This document shows, piece after piece, positions 52,924-64,000 of a DNA stretch of 64,000 nt. This DNA is from Pardosa pseudoannulata (lineage: Eukaryota; Arthropoda; Arachnida; Araneae; Lycosidae), in assembly GCA_032207245.1 (NCBI GenBank), contig CM063503.1, positions 108,513,531 to 108,577,530 on the forward strand, given 5' to 3'. Numbering within the stretch: the stretch's first letter is position 1; each line of letters begins with the position of its first letter. The translations under genes were made by a program, and so were the position numbers. The notes under the pieces were generated by a model. The model did no database searches, was not told where the DNA came from, and saw only the letters and a program-made list of their open reading frames with translations.

Positions 52924-55076
52924 GAACGGGAGAGATTAATTTACGAAATATTAGGGAAAAGGATTAATAATTATTTTTTATGCATAATGAGTGTATTTTT
53001 TGCAGCAGTTTGCTTCTACGTGATAGAATTATTGAGTCTCGACAGCGGATCTAGTTGAAATTTTTTATGAACGTAAATATTTTCTTAGCATCGTTATGCT
53101 AAATTTATCCTACTGCTATTAGGTTCTTTTCCAATGTCCGTCATTTTTTTTCGTATGACGTTCACTTGAGGGGATTTTTAAGAAATAAAAAAGCTAAAAA
53201 GACCAAATGTTATGCGTAAGGTTATTTTACTTGCTTCTCATTAAAAAGGGTATATTTTATTTGTTTGATAAACAAACTGTAAGTAACTGATAGATGTCTA
53301 GAAACTTTGTTTATGTGGATTTCAACTTTACTAATAATCTTTTCATAAAAAACTATAATCTCTTTTCCAAAAGTTTATATTAAAATTTTCTTTTAATAAT
53401 AGAATGAGCTATTTTAGTATTACTTGAAAATTTTTTTGGTTTCAATCAACCGTGTCTCTCAGATAACTTTTTTTTTTTTTCACTCTGATGAAGTTTTATC
53501 CTTTAGTCCTTTTTGACAGTTACACAATACAAATTTGTTCCTGTTTTATTAATGCCACTTACTTCCCACCATGAATCTTCAAGTAAGACCACGATTGTCT
53601 TCTGGCGCTCTTTCTGTTGTTGTTAAGCTCTTTCTATCCCTTTTAGTTCAACATTATGATAACTGGTCACAGCAGTTTCATTGTCATACAACAATTAGAG
53701 TTTGAAACACTACTACATGATGAAATTTCATAAAAGTCACCTTATTTGAATTTCGCAGAACATGTATGGATAATGCTAGTAAGGCCTGTGCATTCATTCT
53801 CTAAAACTCCTTGAACTCTTCACAAGTTAAAGCGTGTGTCTCCTCCGTATCGAGTATGTGTTATTAACTAAATTCATAGGATTTCATAATAACATACATC
53901 ATTCCCTTACAAAATCCTTCTTTAGTGTTACCTACATTATTTAATTATTTACTGAATATTTTTTTTTTATCTTTTAAAATATTATCTTTATTAGGCTTCA
54001 TGATCTGTAACAGATTCACCAATATAAAGTACACTTTTTTTTCATGAAATATATCTTTTCTTATTTTGTTATTTAAGTATAAATAGTGTACACATGCACA
54101 CATATGAATTCACTTGTAAAATTATGTTTAAATATGTGTATAGGTAAATAGAATACATCTAATATTTCCCTTTTAGGTGTATTTATTATACAATTTAATA
54201 CTTGCATACTAATACTTTACATGAAATTAATGTACCTTTAATTTACCCACTTTTTCTTACAATTAATATATTAAATGTTTCAAATGAATTCAAAAATAAT
54301 ACCCATTACCTTTAAAATATTGGAATTTAGAGCAGCTCTTTTCATATATATACATATATACTTGTGTCATCAAAAGAGCTTAACTATTTATACTCCGCTT
54401 CAACTCCAACTAAACGGCTGGTAAATAATAGCGCTCTATATAATCTGCGAAGCGGTAATTCCGATTTTGTAACCATGTTTGAATTAAAGTTTATCAATCA
54501 AACTTTGATGTAGCGTAACTTAAGTAGCTGATTGCCATAAAACTAAAAGTACATGAAATTAGAAGCTATCGTCATGCTAAATTCTGGAATTTATCCTTTT
54601 CTAATTTCAAGCTCAATTGAATTTTAGCACCTATCTCAGAATTTATTTCACGACCACATTAAATATGGTGTTGTCCTCGAATCCACAGTTAGAGATATAA
54701 TCATTACCAGAAAAGCATCCGAGTTTTATAAGCTTCTTCGTTGAATGTTGTATTATAGAAAAAACATTAAAATAAATGAGTGAAAAAGGCTGTAATATAA
54801 AGTATCATATTTTAATTTCGGAACTATGTTCTTAATATATTCCTCAGATTATTATTCACGTAATACACTGCTTCATAGATGCTAAGGAACAACTTGTTTC
54901 TTGAAACCCAGCATTATCGATAACAGACCAGACTTGAGTAAATGTAGTAGGCGAATTATGGCCGAACCTGGTATCTACACAAAAGGCAATTACGGAAAAA
55001 AAAACAGTAGTCTAAAGAGATGTTCTTCGACGAGTGTCGCCTCATTGTGATAAGTGATTCTAGCAGCCAGAAAGTG
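52920..55076. other. AT-rich gene-free stretch
   Basis: No supported gene. From about 54900 the composition becomes more balanced on approach to the putative LTR. Confidence 0.4.
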
Positions 55077-55422
55077 TGTTGAGAGAGAAGATAACCCATT
55101 ACGCACCATAAAACATACATGACCGTCATTGTCACGACTAAGGCGTTATCCTGCGGGTAGGTAATTTAAGTGGAACAGAGGTCTCTCGCGCCCGTGGCTA
55201 CAAGTTCAAGCAGAACATGTGTCCTGGGTACTGCTAAATGAGAGACCAATCTTAGTGATATACCTCCTTTAGGTATAAATACGTATCTCGGTTCAGAAGT
55301 ACCCTAGTGATATGGGTCTTCAGTTCTTCTTGGTAGTCCTGAGCTTTCCTCTGTAGTGATTGCTCCTTACCAAGTTGGACAAAATCAAAATCCGACCATG
55401 ACGTACCTTTCATAGTTCAACA
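55077..55422 (+). mobile_element. Possible copia-type LTR (~346 bp)
   Basis: TGTTGAGAGAGAAG at 55077 and TTCAACA ending at 55422 give the TGTTG...CAACA ends common in Ty1/copia LTRs. TATAAATA lies at 55274-55281 with an initiator-like TCAGAAGT about 20 bases on. TGG follows two bases after the end (55424), as a primer-binding site would. I find no second LTR, no poly(A) signal inside, no gag frame and no target duplication, so this is tentative. The GC-richer sequence continues to about 55790 and could be leader or a different element. Confidence 0.35.
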
Positions 55423-55825
55423 GTGGTTTGGTAGTCACTTTGGACCGCCGTTTTGACAGTCTGGTCTTTAGTCGTTGTCTTGCTGTATGGGCTCTGCCTG
55501 TGTCAGCGTAATAGTTCGAGTTACACCAATCTAAATTTTATAACTGCTGCTACCTTATGGATTTACCGCCTGTGCTTAATATCACGTCTAAACTACTAAT
55601 GTATACAAGAGGGGAGTTTTTCCACGCCCTCAGTGCCTAATATAAACTTCCAAAAGCTGATGATTTGTCCTTATACATCTCCAAAGTATGCTCGTGCTTA
55701 AATACGAAGCCGAAGGATAATATTCCGCCTTTTGTCTGATTGAGTATGATATCATTCCTACTTCCAAACTCAGAAGAAAAAGTAACATAAGATTTTAATT
55801 ATTTGTCACGCTAAACATTTTTCCA

Positions 55826-55828
<3 letters not shown>
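55423..55828. other. GC-richer unassigned sequence
   Basis: Composition stays higher in GC than the window average until about 55760. No frame, box or inverted end is recognised; possibly internal sequence of the putative LTR element. Confidence 0.3.
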
Positions 55829-55905
<77 letters not shown>

Positions 55906-55919
55906 CGTATATATATATG
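55829..55919. repeat. (TA)n microsatellite, ~90 bp
   Basis: TA run ending in ACATATACGTATATATATAT. Confidence 0.96.
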
Positions 55920-56194
55920 TATTAATGTATGTAGAACTTTAATTTTAATTATTTTTACAGTATTTGTTAGTTAGTTTTACTGTTCTTCTACATATTTTAG
56001 CCAAATAAGTGCATTTTAAAAATCATTAGTAAAATAATTAATTAAAATGGAATTTTAATTTAATTTTTTCTTTATAGTTCATTACGAGTTATTGAAATTT
56101 TTTAAATGTTTACGGTTTAGTTTCTTCAGCTCCTAAAGACAAAATCCTTGAGTGCGCACACAAACACACACGCACTAAAAACAAAAGCTTTTAT

Positions 56195-56265
56195 GCATTG
56201 GTTAACTATACACACACACATATATATATATGTATATGTGTATATATATGTGTGTATATATATGT

Positions 56266-56360
<95 letters not shown>
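56195..56360. repeat. Compound (CA)/(TA)/(TG) then (TA)n tract
   Basis: CACACACA, TATATGTG and GTGTATAT units lead into a long TA run ending at 56360. Open frames on both strands across it are microsatellite artefacts. Confidence 0.95.
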
Positions 56361-58300
56361 GGTGGGTGTATAGTTACCTAAAGAGAAACAACTTTTGTTT
56401 TTTTGAAGTAGCTGTTCTGTTCTATTTACTTCAATATTCTTCACTTAAAGCAAGAAATAACAAACAAAACTGAGTTGATATATCGGAAAAGAACTCGGGT
56501 TTTCCTTTCAATCCATTTCGAGGAGACAACGTATATTGCCAATGTCACACACCTGTTGTCTGCCACAAGACATATGCTGGGACTATTTTTCTTCTTCTGC
56601 AAGTCATTACAGATAAGAGCTACAGACCTATATATTTTTCATCACGTTCAACTTTGGTGAAAAGGAATTAAATGAAATATTGAATCTGTGCGTTTGGATC
56701 AATACACGCTTAAAACCTTTTATAATACCCGTAATATATGGCAATATATCTATATCAGAGGTTCAACGAGCTACATTCTCTTTTCTCACATACATATAAG
56801 CAAATATACAAACACAGTTTTATATGTGTGTCTGTAAATCTCCGTTTATTTAATATTCTATCTAAAATGAAATATTAAAAGTAGTCAAATCCAGAATGCA
56901 GTGAGAAATCAGATGGGTAGTATGATAAAAAACAAAGCTTTTATTTTTCTTAAAAATATTGACGTTAATAATACTATACTTACACAAAAACAAGAGAGAT
57001 ATATCATCACGGAGAATCTTAATATAAATTTATAATGAAATATCACTGACTGATGCAAGTATTTCTTCCTATCTTTAGAATAAAGGTAAAAATAATTTGC
57101 AGATTAGATTATTAAAATAATTTTCCAATTTAACAGTTGAACCTACTTTAATATTTAGCATTACACATACACACATATGTATGTAAATGTTTGTGAGTGT
57201 GAGAGCACATTTATAATTCAGATAAAGACTACAGAGTTATTTTGCCCAACTATTGCCTTCTTTTCATAAAGAATCACTATATCACCATCTCTAAGAGGTG
57301 CTTCATTATAATAAAAGTAAATATATAATAATAACTTATATATTGCTTTAAATGCTACAGCCTACCAAAAATCATAAAATTATCAATTAAATATGAAAAT
57401 TATTTTAATGAGAGCTTTTAAGTTATATAAGAAAATTTTCATCAGTTTAGATTGTTTATCTCTTTTTAAAAACAGTATTTGAAACATTATTAATAGTTTT
57501 CATGATAATTAAATTATAAGTTTAATAGGGTTATGTGCTAAATATCTTAAAGAATTTTATTACTTACGTAAAATTAAAAAATATTATTCACTGTAAATAA
57601 ACATTCATAAAACAGAAATATTTTTCTCCTAAAATTAAAAAAACTCTAATTTAAAAAACAAAATATCTTGAGTTTTTGAATTTACTGGATTTTTCTTGGT
57701 AGACTACATTTAAAAAATATGACAAAACTTAAAAAAGAAAATTTAATAGCAAATTTCATAGTATTTTGTTAATCTGAACCACGGGTAAGCAAAATGATTT
57801 TGAAGTTACGTATCAAATATTCAAATAAAACTAATATTTTTAAAATAATAAAATAATTATTAAAATACCTGATTGATACCTTTGTAAAACAAAGTCTATC
57901 ATATTATAATTAGGACTGTAATTCAAACTCATTTAAATTATTCTTAAAAGATATCTGTAAAATTCGAAAATGTGTCATTTACCGTTTATAAAACATTAAA
58001 AAACCATTAAGTAAAACACAAAAACAACTATTCAGTACAACTTTTACTAATTAAAATAATTTGTTTATTTATAGACATTGGATATCCCAATGGGTGTTTT
58101 AAAATTTACTTTGGGCTATTATACATCTATAAAATAATTTTGTAAAATTAAAATTTTAAATAAAAGTTTTGTATATTCCTTGTTTTTAGGCATGCATTTT
58201 CATTTCTTGTGAAATTCTTTTCTATAAATTTTCAGTTTCATAGAAAGATTGTTTTGAATAAAGCATGCATCTCATTCAAATTATGTTTGTAACAAATGTA
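56361..58300. other. AT-rich gene-free stretch
   Basis: The open frame at 56475-56660 has no recognisable domain. A short ACACACATATGTATGT repeat is present near 57168. Otherwise nothing is seen. Confidence 0.45.
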
Positions 58301-58435
58301 CTTCGCCACAGCACCGTGCTGCTACCTGTACAAAAACAAACACACACGTAAGAGAAGACCAAAAAAAAGTCAGTTGGCCTTACGGACTTCGGAGGCGCTG
58401 CAACACTTTGACCTCCCCTGGTTCTAATTGTGTTA
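58301..58435. other. Small GC-rich patch, unassigned
   Basis: About 135 bp with GCACCGTGCTGC and GGACTTCGGAGGCGCTGC stands out from AT-rich flanks. A repeat fragment or an isolated conserved element are both possible; I recognise neither. Confidence 0.3.
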
Positions 58436-58907
58436 ACAATTTTAATTATGTATATTTTGTCTGTTTAACTTTTATTTTTTTTCCTTTAATTGTTTTGTGT
58501 GCAAGATAAGATTTTATGTAATTAAACTATATTTTGCACTGAAAAGATGTTTTCATTGAACCCCACCCTCACAAATATAGCTGAGCCACATGTTTAAAAA
58601 ATAAAAACGATTGAGAATTAAGGCTACAATAAAATTATAAAATAAAAACTTTTGATGAGTACGACACTTCAAAAGGAGTAAAAGTAGATTAACTGTTGCA
58701 AAAGTCAGGATGTTGTAATGTACTAACAGCACTAACACCAGTGTTCATTTACAAAGGGGAAACACAGTAAAATTATGATATCTTATATTTAGATTAAGAC
58801 ATTTATTTTGTACAATATTTACGAATCGGTATACGTGATCACCATATAACATAACCAGCAATTATTTATGTTTTATATTCATATTTATACCATAATTAGC
58901 AACTATG

Positions 58908-60023
58908 CCCGGGCTTCGCTACGGTAAACTTAATTTATTATTTTTAAACAAAGATTTTTTTCATGAATAACTCTCTAAATTCGTCACAGTTCAGTTCGAG
59001 TCATTGGCATATTTATATATTTCTATCATAAGCATATTATAACATTATTCAGTTTTTATAATCGAATTCGTGTCTTATTAAATTTGCTCAAACTTTTTTT
59101 ATGGTAAATTATAACTTTAACCCTAAATTACATTACTGTATTACTACTGTACATTTATTAGCAAAGTTAACAGATATTGCCATATTACGTGGTAGAATAG
59201 GAAGCAGAGGTTTTGACAACAACAGTGCAATTTTGGTGGTATAAATAAATGTTGTCCAAAATTAAGGAAATTTATGACCAACCACATGGTTATGTATGAA
59301 ATAGAAACACAAATTTATATTAACAACCATATGAATATAAAGATAACTATATAAAATGATAAGTTTTTAATTGTCCACGAGAGTCCCTGAAATTTATACT
59401 TTTTCTTCTTAGAATATTGTTGATAAACATTTCATTGTAACGTAAAAATTAACTAAGAATTAAATTTAAAATAAGTTCTGATATAAAAATGCTATAATTT
59501 GCGTCACATAGAAATGAAAGTGAATCACTTTATATCTCAATTTCCAGGTCAAATCGAATGGATACTACGCAGACGATGTTTAAACAATATAAAATAAGAA
59601 ATGAATAAATCAGATATTTAAAGTAATGATGTCATGATAGAAGAATATCATTTTCACCTATTTATTATGTAATAAACTGAAAATTTTAATCTCCTGCTTT
59701 TAACCGAGGAAAACTGCGTTTAAAACAATTACTTCGGATGACGTCACATTGTAGAAATATTGCTTCTTTCACTTAGTTATGATGCGATAAATTAAAAATT
59801 TAATCGTTTGCTTTTAACCGGGGGAAAATAATGCTTGGAATAATAATATGAAATGCTCGAAAAAGGGGGAAGGAATAGATTTCGAACGTTAAAAATTTAC
59901 AAAAACCTTCCCAGGGATATACCTAGACATTTCCCAAATTTTCACAGCGATTGAATGCATGGTTTTTGAGTCTATCGAGTACATACAGACAGACACAAAT
60001 TCATTTATATATATATAGATTAT
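58908..60023 (+). mobile_element. Retroposon-like or Helitron-like repeat, class uncertain (~1.1 kb)
   Basis: The 5' end reads CTATGCCCGGGCTTCGCTAC and the 3' end runs CCCAAATTTTCACAGCGATT, GGTTTTTGAGTCTATCGAG, ACATACAGACAGACA, then a short TATATA tail. Such CCCGGGCTTCGC starts, and tails of the form 'GGTTTTTGAG ... ACAGACAGACA ... TATATA', recur in interspersed repeats of many arthropods; this is recalled, not searched. Within it, a ~110-114 bp unit is partly duplicated (59628-59713 and 59737-59826, shared TTTTAACCG). No reverse transcriptase frame is visible, so it is non-autonomous or truncated. Confidence 0.5.
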
Positions 60024-60109
60024 TACAATTCTCTTTAGTTATGCGTTATTCCTTAATCAAAATATGAGGCCTAAACAACCATCATGAATATGTGAAATCT
60101 GTTTTACCT

Positions 60110-60590
60110 ACAGTACAGGTACAGGGGAGCAGGCAGAGGCTTTCATCACGTGGTGAGTCGTCCCGGCATTCGGGAACACGGGGTGGGCTTGGGATTTCGA
60201 TGTTCAGCTACTCTTGAATCCCGACTCCGACTCTTTTCTTAACTCTCTTTCTCAACTCCTCACCTCGGTTTTAACGCAAATTTTTCTTCTTTTCCAAGTG
60301 CCTGTTTGGTGAAATTTTCCCATATCTGCACCCCCTTCGGGAGTGCAGGTGCGTTCATTAAAATAACCCCTTTTCTGAAAGCTGACATTATTTTTAGACC
60401 CTGCCCCCCATAACTCACGGTTACATCTCTGTGCGAGTTTGACTGTTACGCTTGTACCATTCCGTGATCTATACATTCTACGCAGGGGTCCCTAAACTCG
60501 AAGTCAACAATCGAAGTCCTAAATTCTTCTTGGAAATTTCTCCCACGTTCTGACCATCGTGGAAATGTACCTCGGTACACAGGAAATACT
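60110..60590. mobile_element. GC-rich unclassified element (~480 bp)
   Basis: An abrupt GC-rich island lies in AT-rich DNA. Its edges are loosely inverted: CCTACAGTACAGGTAC at about 60107 against GTACCTCGGTACACAGG at about 60568. A hairpin CTGCACCCCCTTCGGGAGTG with a closing CAG lies near 60330. No frame looks like a transposase; the minus-strand frame 60252-60476 (74 codons) carries no known motif. Most likely a non-autonomous transposon, since the edges are sharp. Confidence 0.4.
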
Positions 60591-61164
60591 CTTTTTGTTT
60601 AAAAAGTAAAAATTTCAATATAGGTTAATCTATGCATTGTTTTTTATTAGAGTTTCTTAAACTTAAATAAACTAAATATAAATTATTGTTTTATGCAGAT
60701 AATAACATTCAGCATTTATTTCTGTAATTATGTACATTTTTAGTTTAAATTACTGTAGTGAGACTTAGAAGGGAACTAAACATTGAACTAAGCAGCTAGT
60801 TCAGCATTGAAAATTTTAGTTACAATTAACTGTATTAGTCAAGTTTTTGAAGTTTCTAAAACATGATTAAAAATGATTTTGACCATAAATAATATTCAAC
60901 ACAAATTTTATTAGTCATCAATTTAAAGGCCCACTTTAATTTTCCTTTTCTAACTGAAACAGTTGAGTATATTAGTTGAGTATTGATAAAAAATAACAGT
61001 GGACAACTGTGCGCATTGAGATAAATTTAAGATATCGTAGGAACTTTCGGATTAAATATTTTCTCCTTAACGTAGAAATATTTTATCGTTGAACAATAAT
61101 GTAAAAATATATGTTTAACATTCAGACAAAATTTCATTTTCTAAGTAAAAGAAAAGTAAATAAT

Positions 61165-61705
61165 TTGGTGACTTTATGTGCCAGATTCCATAAACTATGG
61201 CCTTTTTCTTTATAGTTTTATTAACTAATTTACAACTAAACAAGTAATAGTTGAAGTTTAAAAAATATCATTAGTTTTATAAAAACATTTCTTTGCTATA
61301 GAATTTATATGCCTTGATATATAATATATTAAGTACCTTATTTTTCTAATCAATAGAAAGGTAAACATAATGTTCATCTTGGTGACTGAAAGCCTATTTC
61401 TTCTCAATTTTTTTTTACCTAATTTACTACTGAACTAGGAATTTCTCAAGTTTACAAAAATCATTACTTTTATAAAAACATTTCTGTGTCATTGAATTTA
61501 TATGCCTTGATATACAATATATTAAGTACCTTATTTTTCTAATTAATAGAAAGATAAACATAATGTTCATCTTGGTGACTGAAAGTCTATTTCTTCTCAA
61601 TTTTATTAACTAATTTACTACTGAACTAGGAATTTCTCAAGTTTACAAAAATCATTACTTTTATAGTAGAAACTTCCTCTGACATTGAGTTTATATGTCA
61701 GGATA
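61165..61705. repeat. Tandem array, ~2.8 copies of ~193 bp
   Basis: TATGCCTTGATAT lies at 61308 and 61501, with a diverged third (TATGTCAGGATA) at 61693, giving 192-193 bp spacing. TTGGTGACTGAAAG, GTACCTTATTTTTCTAAT, AACATAATGTTCATC and ATTTCTCAAGTTTACAAAAA blocks are shared; copies 2 and 3 are very similar and copy 1 has about 20 bp extra. Noncoding. Confidence 0.92.
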
Positions 61706-62610
61706 AATAACAGCTAATATAAAACACGCTTTATGCATATATAAAATGAAATACCACAAAGGAACGAAATAATTTCATTATTTTCAGTCTACATTCAGAA
61801 TATCCGTTTTATTTGTGCAGTAGAAATCAAGAAATTCCGGAATTATTATCCCGTACTTACAAAACTAAAGTCAAAATCCGATTCATTGCAAGACAGAAAT
61901 AAAATATTTACAAGCGGAATTACAAATTTGATTGTATAGGATCCTGGTATCTCCCAAAATTTAAATTCAAATACACTTCTAAACGATTTTAGAATTCTGA
62001 TTAAGAAAAATATAAAACGTATCATTGAAATAATGTTCTCTTTTCCTAGTCTTATTTTCGAATAAGTTTCTATGGAAAGTAAGAAATGAACTGTAAGTTT
62101 AAAGTTCGGTGTATGCTAACAAATATTCGACTTAAAACTAAGGAAACAGAAAGAAAATTATAGAGAAATAAATCGAATGACTTCAATTAATTGAATTTAT
62201 TTTAAAGCTAATCAATATAAAAAATGAGTTATATCTGCACGAGTTTACTTTGATTATTCTGTCTGTCAGAAAGCAAGTTACATATTAGAAAGAAATGTGT
62301 AATAATGTAAAAGGACACCCAAGGGTATTAAATGAGTAGTGAATACTGTGAGACCTCGATTTACGAGTTCCCCTCCTTAATGTTTCTAAATTGCGAGTCA
62401 TTCATGAGTCGGTAATTTGGTTTCAGATACGAACCAAAATCTTAGAAATAACTGAGCTAAAAAGAAGTAAAAATCAAAAGGGGTGGGGGTACATCTTTTG
62501 AGACATAAAGTCTTCATAATAATGGCCTATTATGGATTCCTTATAAAACGAAAAACTTTGCTCCTCTTATAATGATTTTTTTCACACCCCTCTTTAATAT
62601 TGTGAGATAT
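61706..62610. other. AT-rich gene-free stretch
   Basis: Nothing recognised. Confidence 0.45.
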
Positions 62611-62646
62611 ATATTATATATATATATTTTGTGAGATGAAGCTATA

Positions 62647-62649
<3 letters not shown>

Positions 62650-62717
<68 letters not shown>
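62650..62717. repeat. (TA)n tract, ~68 bp
   Basis: Pure TA run abutting the 3' end of the minus-strand LTR at 62718. Shorter TA runs occur just before it (about 62606-62628). Confidence 0.95.
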
Positions 62718-62723
<6 letters not shown>

Positions 62724-63062
62724 GGCCGAGTGTTAAGGCGAATAGAATAATTAGTCCTTCATAGTAAAACCACTTATTTATTTAGTTTGGATTCTTCGTT
62801 TTAGGCATAGCTTGCCCCAATTTAATTTATTCATGACGAAGCTAAACGTGGAAAGGTATTGACAGCTCCATATCCACGAGTTAACTGAACTTCTCGCTTG
62901 ATTACTCATCAACTTCCTGTGAAGTATCTTTACGCCTGACCGCATTACTCAAAAAGGTTACGCAAGCGTGGGTCTTTTTCATTTATTTTATTATTATAAA
63001 ATAGTTCCCTTTTAAAATCGTTTATAACTCACGTAATTTCCAACTATCCCCTTTTTAGACCT

Positions 63063-63066
<4 letters not shown>
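62718..63066 (-). mobile_element. Solo LTR, 349 bp, second copy of the TGTCAGG family
   Basis: In reverse complement it starts TGTCAGGTCTAAAAAGGGGA and matches the first ~112 bp of the LTR at 14774-15114, including GTTGGAAATTAC, AATAATAAAATAAATGAAAAA and GACCCACGCT. Near the 3' end CTATTCGCCTTAAC matches CCATTCGCCTTAAC of the other copy, but the final bases are CGGCCATTTCA rather than GGATCACGACA. AATAAA signals on the minus strand lie at about 62775-62785. The middle third differs, so it is a distinct subfamily or has been rearranged. (TA)n borders both ends. Confidence 0.6.
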
Positions 63067-63132
<66 letters not shown>

Positions 63133-63163
63133 AGATAGATAGATCAAATCAAATCAAATCAAA
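63067..63163. repeat. Compound (TA)n-(GATA)n-(CAAAT)4 microsatellite
   Basis: TA run to 63129, four GATA units to about 63144, then four CAAAT pentamers to about 63163. Confidence 0.95.
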
Positions 63164-64000
63164 TGAAAAAAAATAATTGAATTAACTACAGGATAACTTT
63201 TAAAATACGAGTACAAGAAAGTAAATTTTTATATGAAATAGAAGTAAAATATCCACTTTAATTTGTAAAACTAAATTGTTTGACCCTTTAAAAGATTAGA
63301 AAATATTAAAACTGTTAATAAGTTGTTTGGTAAATGTTTTGGCCTGTATTAGTTTCCCACTATTTAATTTAAATGGGGAAATTGATTTGATATCGTGTTT
63401 CAGCTTTTCACCTACACATCCGTCAAGATCTTAAATTTCGTTCCTCTGATAAGTAAATGTTATGCACAATACTTAACGAGTTTATTGCAATATATTTAAT
63501 ATTATTTATAAAATGTATGCTAGTTATAAGTAAATGTCTCTAATTTAAAAAAAAACTAGTTACGTTTACAATTAAAAAAATGGATTTTTATATTTTCGGA
63601 GTGTGGGCGGATGAGATTATTAAAAGTTGAGTTCATTTCAATGATTTGAAAATTTGATTTGACAAACGAAAAATTTTAGTTAAGATAACCTAAAAAAAGA
63701 GATATAAGATAATTATACTTGTAAAAGAAGCGATGTGATTTTATTCATATATTCTCAAAATAATTTTTCTTTAATTATTAATACAAACTGTCTGCAAAAA
63801 AAACTCATTAAATCAACGATCTTACTTAAAAACATCATCAAAATTTTATTTACATATTTTAATGAGATCAACAAATCTAAATTGACGAAATTTCTCTCTG
63901 TTTTTTATAAACTACATTTTTAAAATTAATTCTATGGTTTGTAGAATTTTTTCTATGTATTTGAACCTAACAATGTTTAGAAAAGTTACCCCCCTCTAAA
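63164..64000. other. AT-rich gene-free stretch
   Basis: Nothing recognised; the frame at 63735-63923 is Asn/Lys/Ile/Phe-rich low-complexity translation. Confidence 0.45.

Overview
The window is eukaryotic, AT-rich, gene-poor DNA. I see no operons, Shine-Dalgarno sites, rRNA, true tRNA gene or CRISPR, and no long intact open reading frame outside simple repeats. Its content is very long (TA)n tracts, piggyBac-type TTAA elements, Tc1/mariner-type fossils, solo LTRs, tRNA-derived SINEs and medium-length tandem arrays. This is typical of a large arthropod genome. From the look of the SINE and the DUF4817-type transposase I lean towards an arachnid (orb-weaver-like spider), but that is inference from memory. 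No confident host gene is present, so most of the window is probably intergenic or long-intron DNA.

Layout. 1-5790: AT-rich, two (TA)n tracts, no gene. 5793-7462: four-copy tandem array of a ~424 bp unit. 7775-9119: two short TTAA-flanked elements. 9542-9713: a small coding-like segment with a splice acceptor in front and poly(A) signals behind, the best host-exon candidate. 10749-12517: a ~540 bp (TA)n tract, then a probable ~1.1 kb solo LTR. 14285-15599: two small solo LTRs back to back in (TA)n, then another TA tract. 16806-17309: a SINE inside TA/GATA microsatellite. 19683-21558: two TTAA-flanked piggyBac-like elements, the second keeping the transposase C-terminal cysteine motif. 22030-23926: a second SINE, a small MITE, and an internally deleted DUF4817-type transposon. 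24603-30640: microsatellites, then plain AT-rich DNA. 30640-31445: degenerate SINEs with a 176 bp tandem duplication. 31764-32340: another TTAA element. 32884-32998: a long palindrome. 34680-35600: a dead Tc3-like transposase with DD34E spacing. 37738-38104 and 38580-39411: tandem arrays. 41169-42002: a probable piggyBac remnant. 44443-44675 and 52846-52919: TA tracts. 55077-55422: a possible copia-type LTR. 58908-60023: a retroposon-like repeat. 60110-60590: a GC-rich unclassified element. 61165-61705: a tandem array. 62650-63163: a third LTR of the TA-associated group, then TA/GATA/CAAAT repeats.

There is no pathway to describe. What ties the parts together is mobile-element biology: at least four DNA transposon types plus LTR and SINE retroelements, nearly all dead or non-autonomous. 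Several LTRs sit directly against (TA)n tracts. I did not find a convincing undescribed system. The most interesting points are the LTR/(TA)n association, the six candidate TTAA elements and the 9542-9713 exon candidate.
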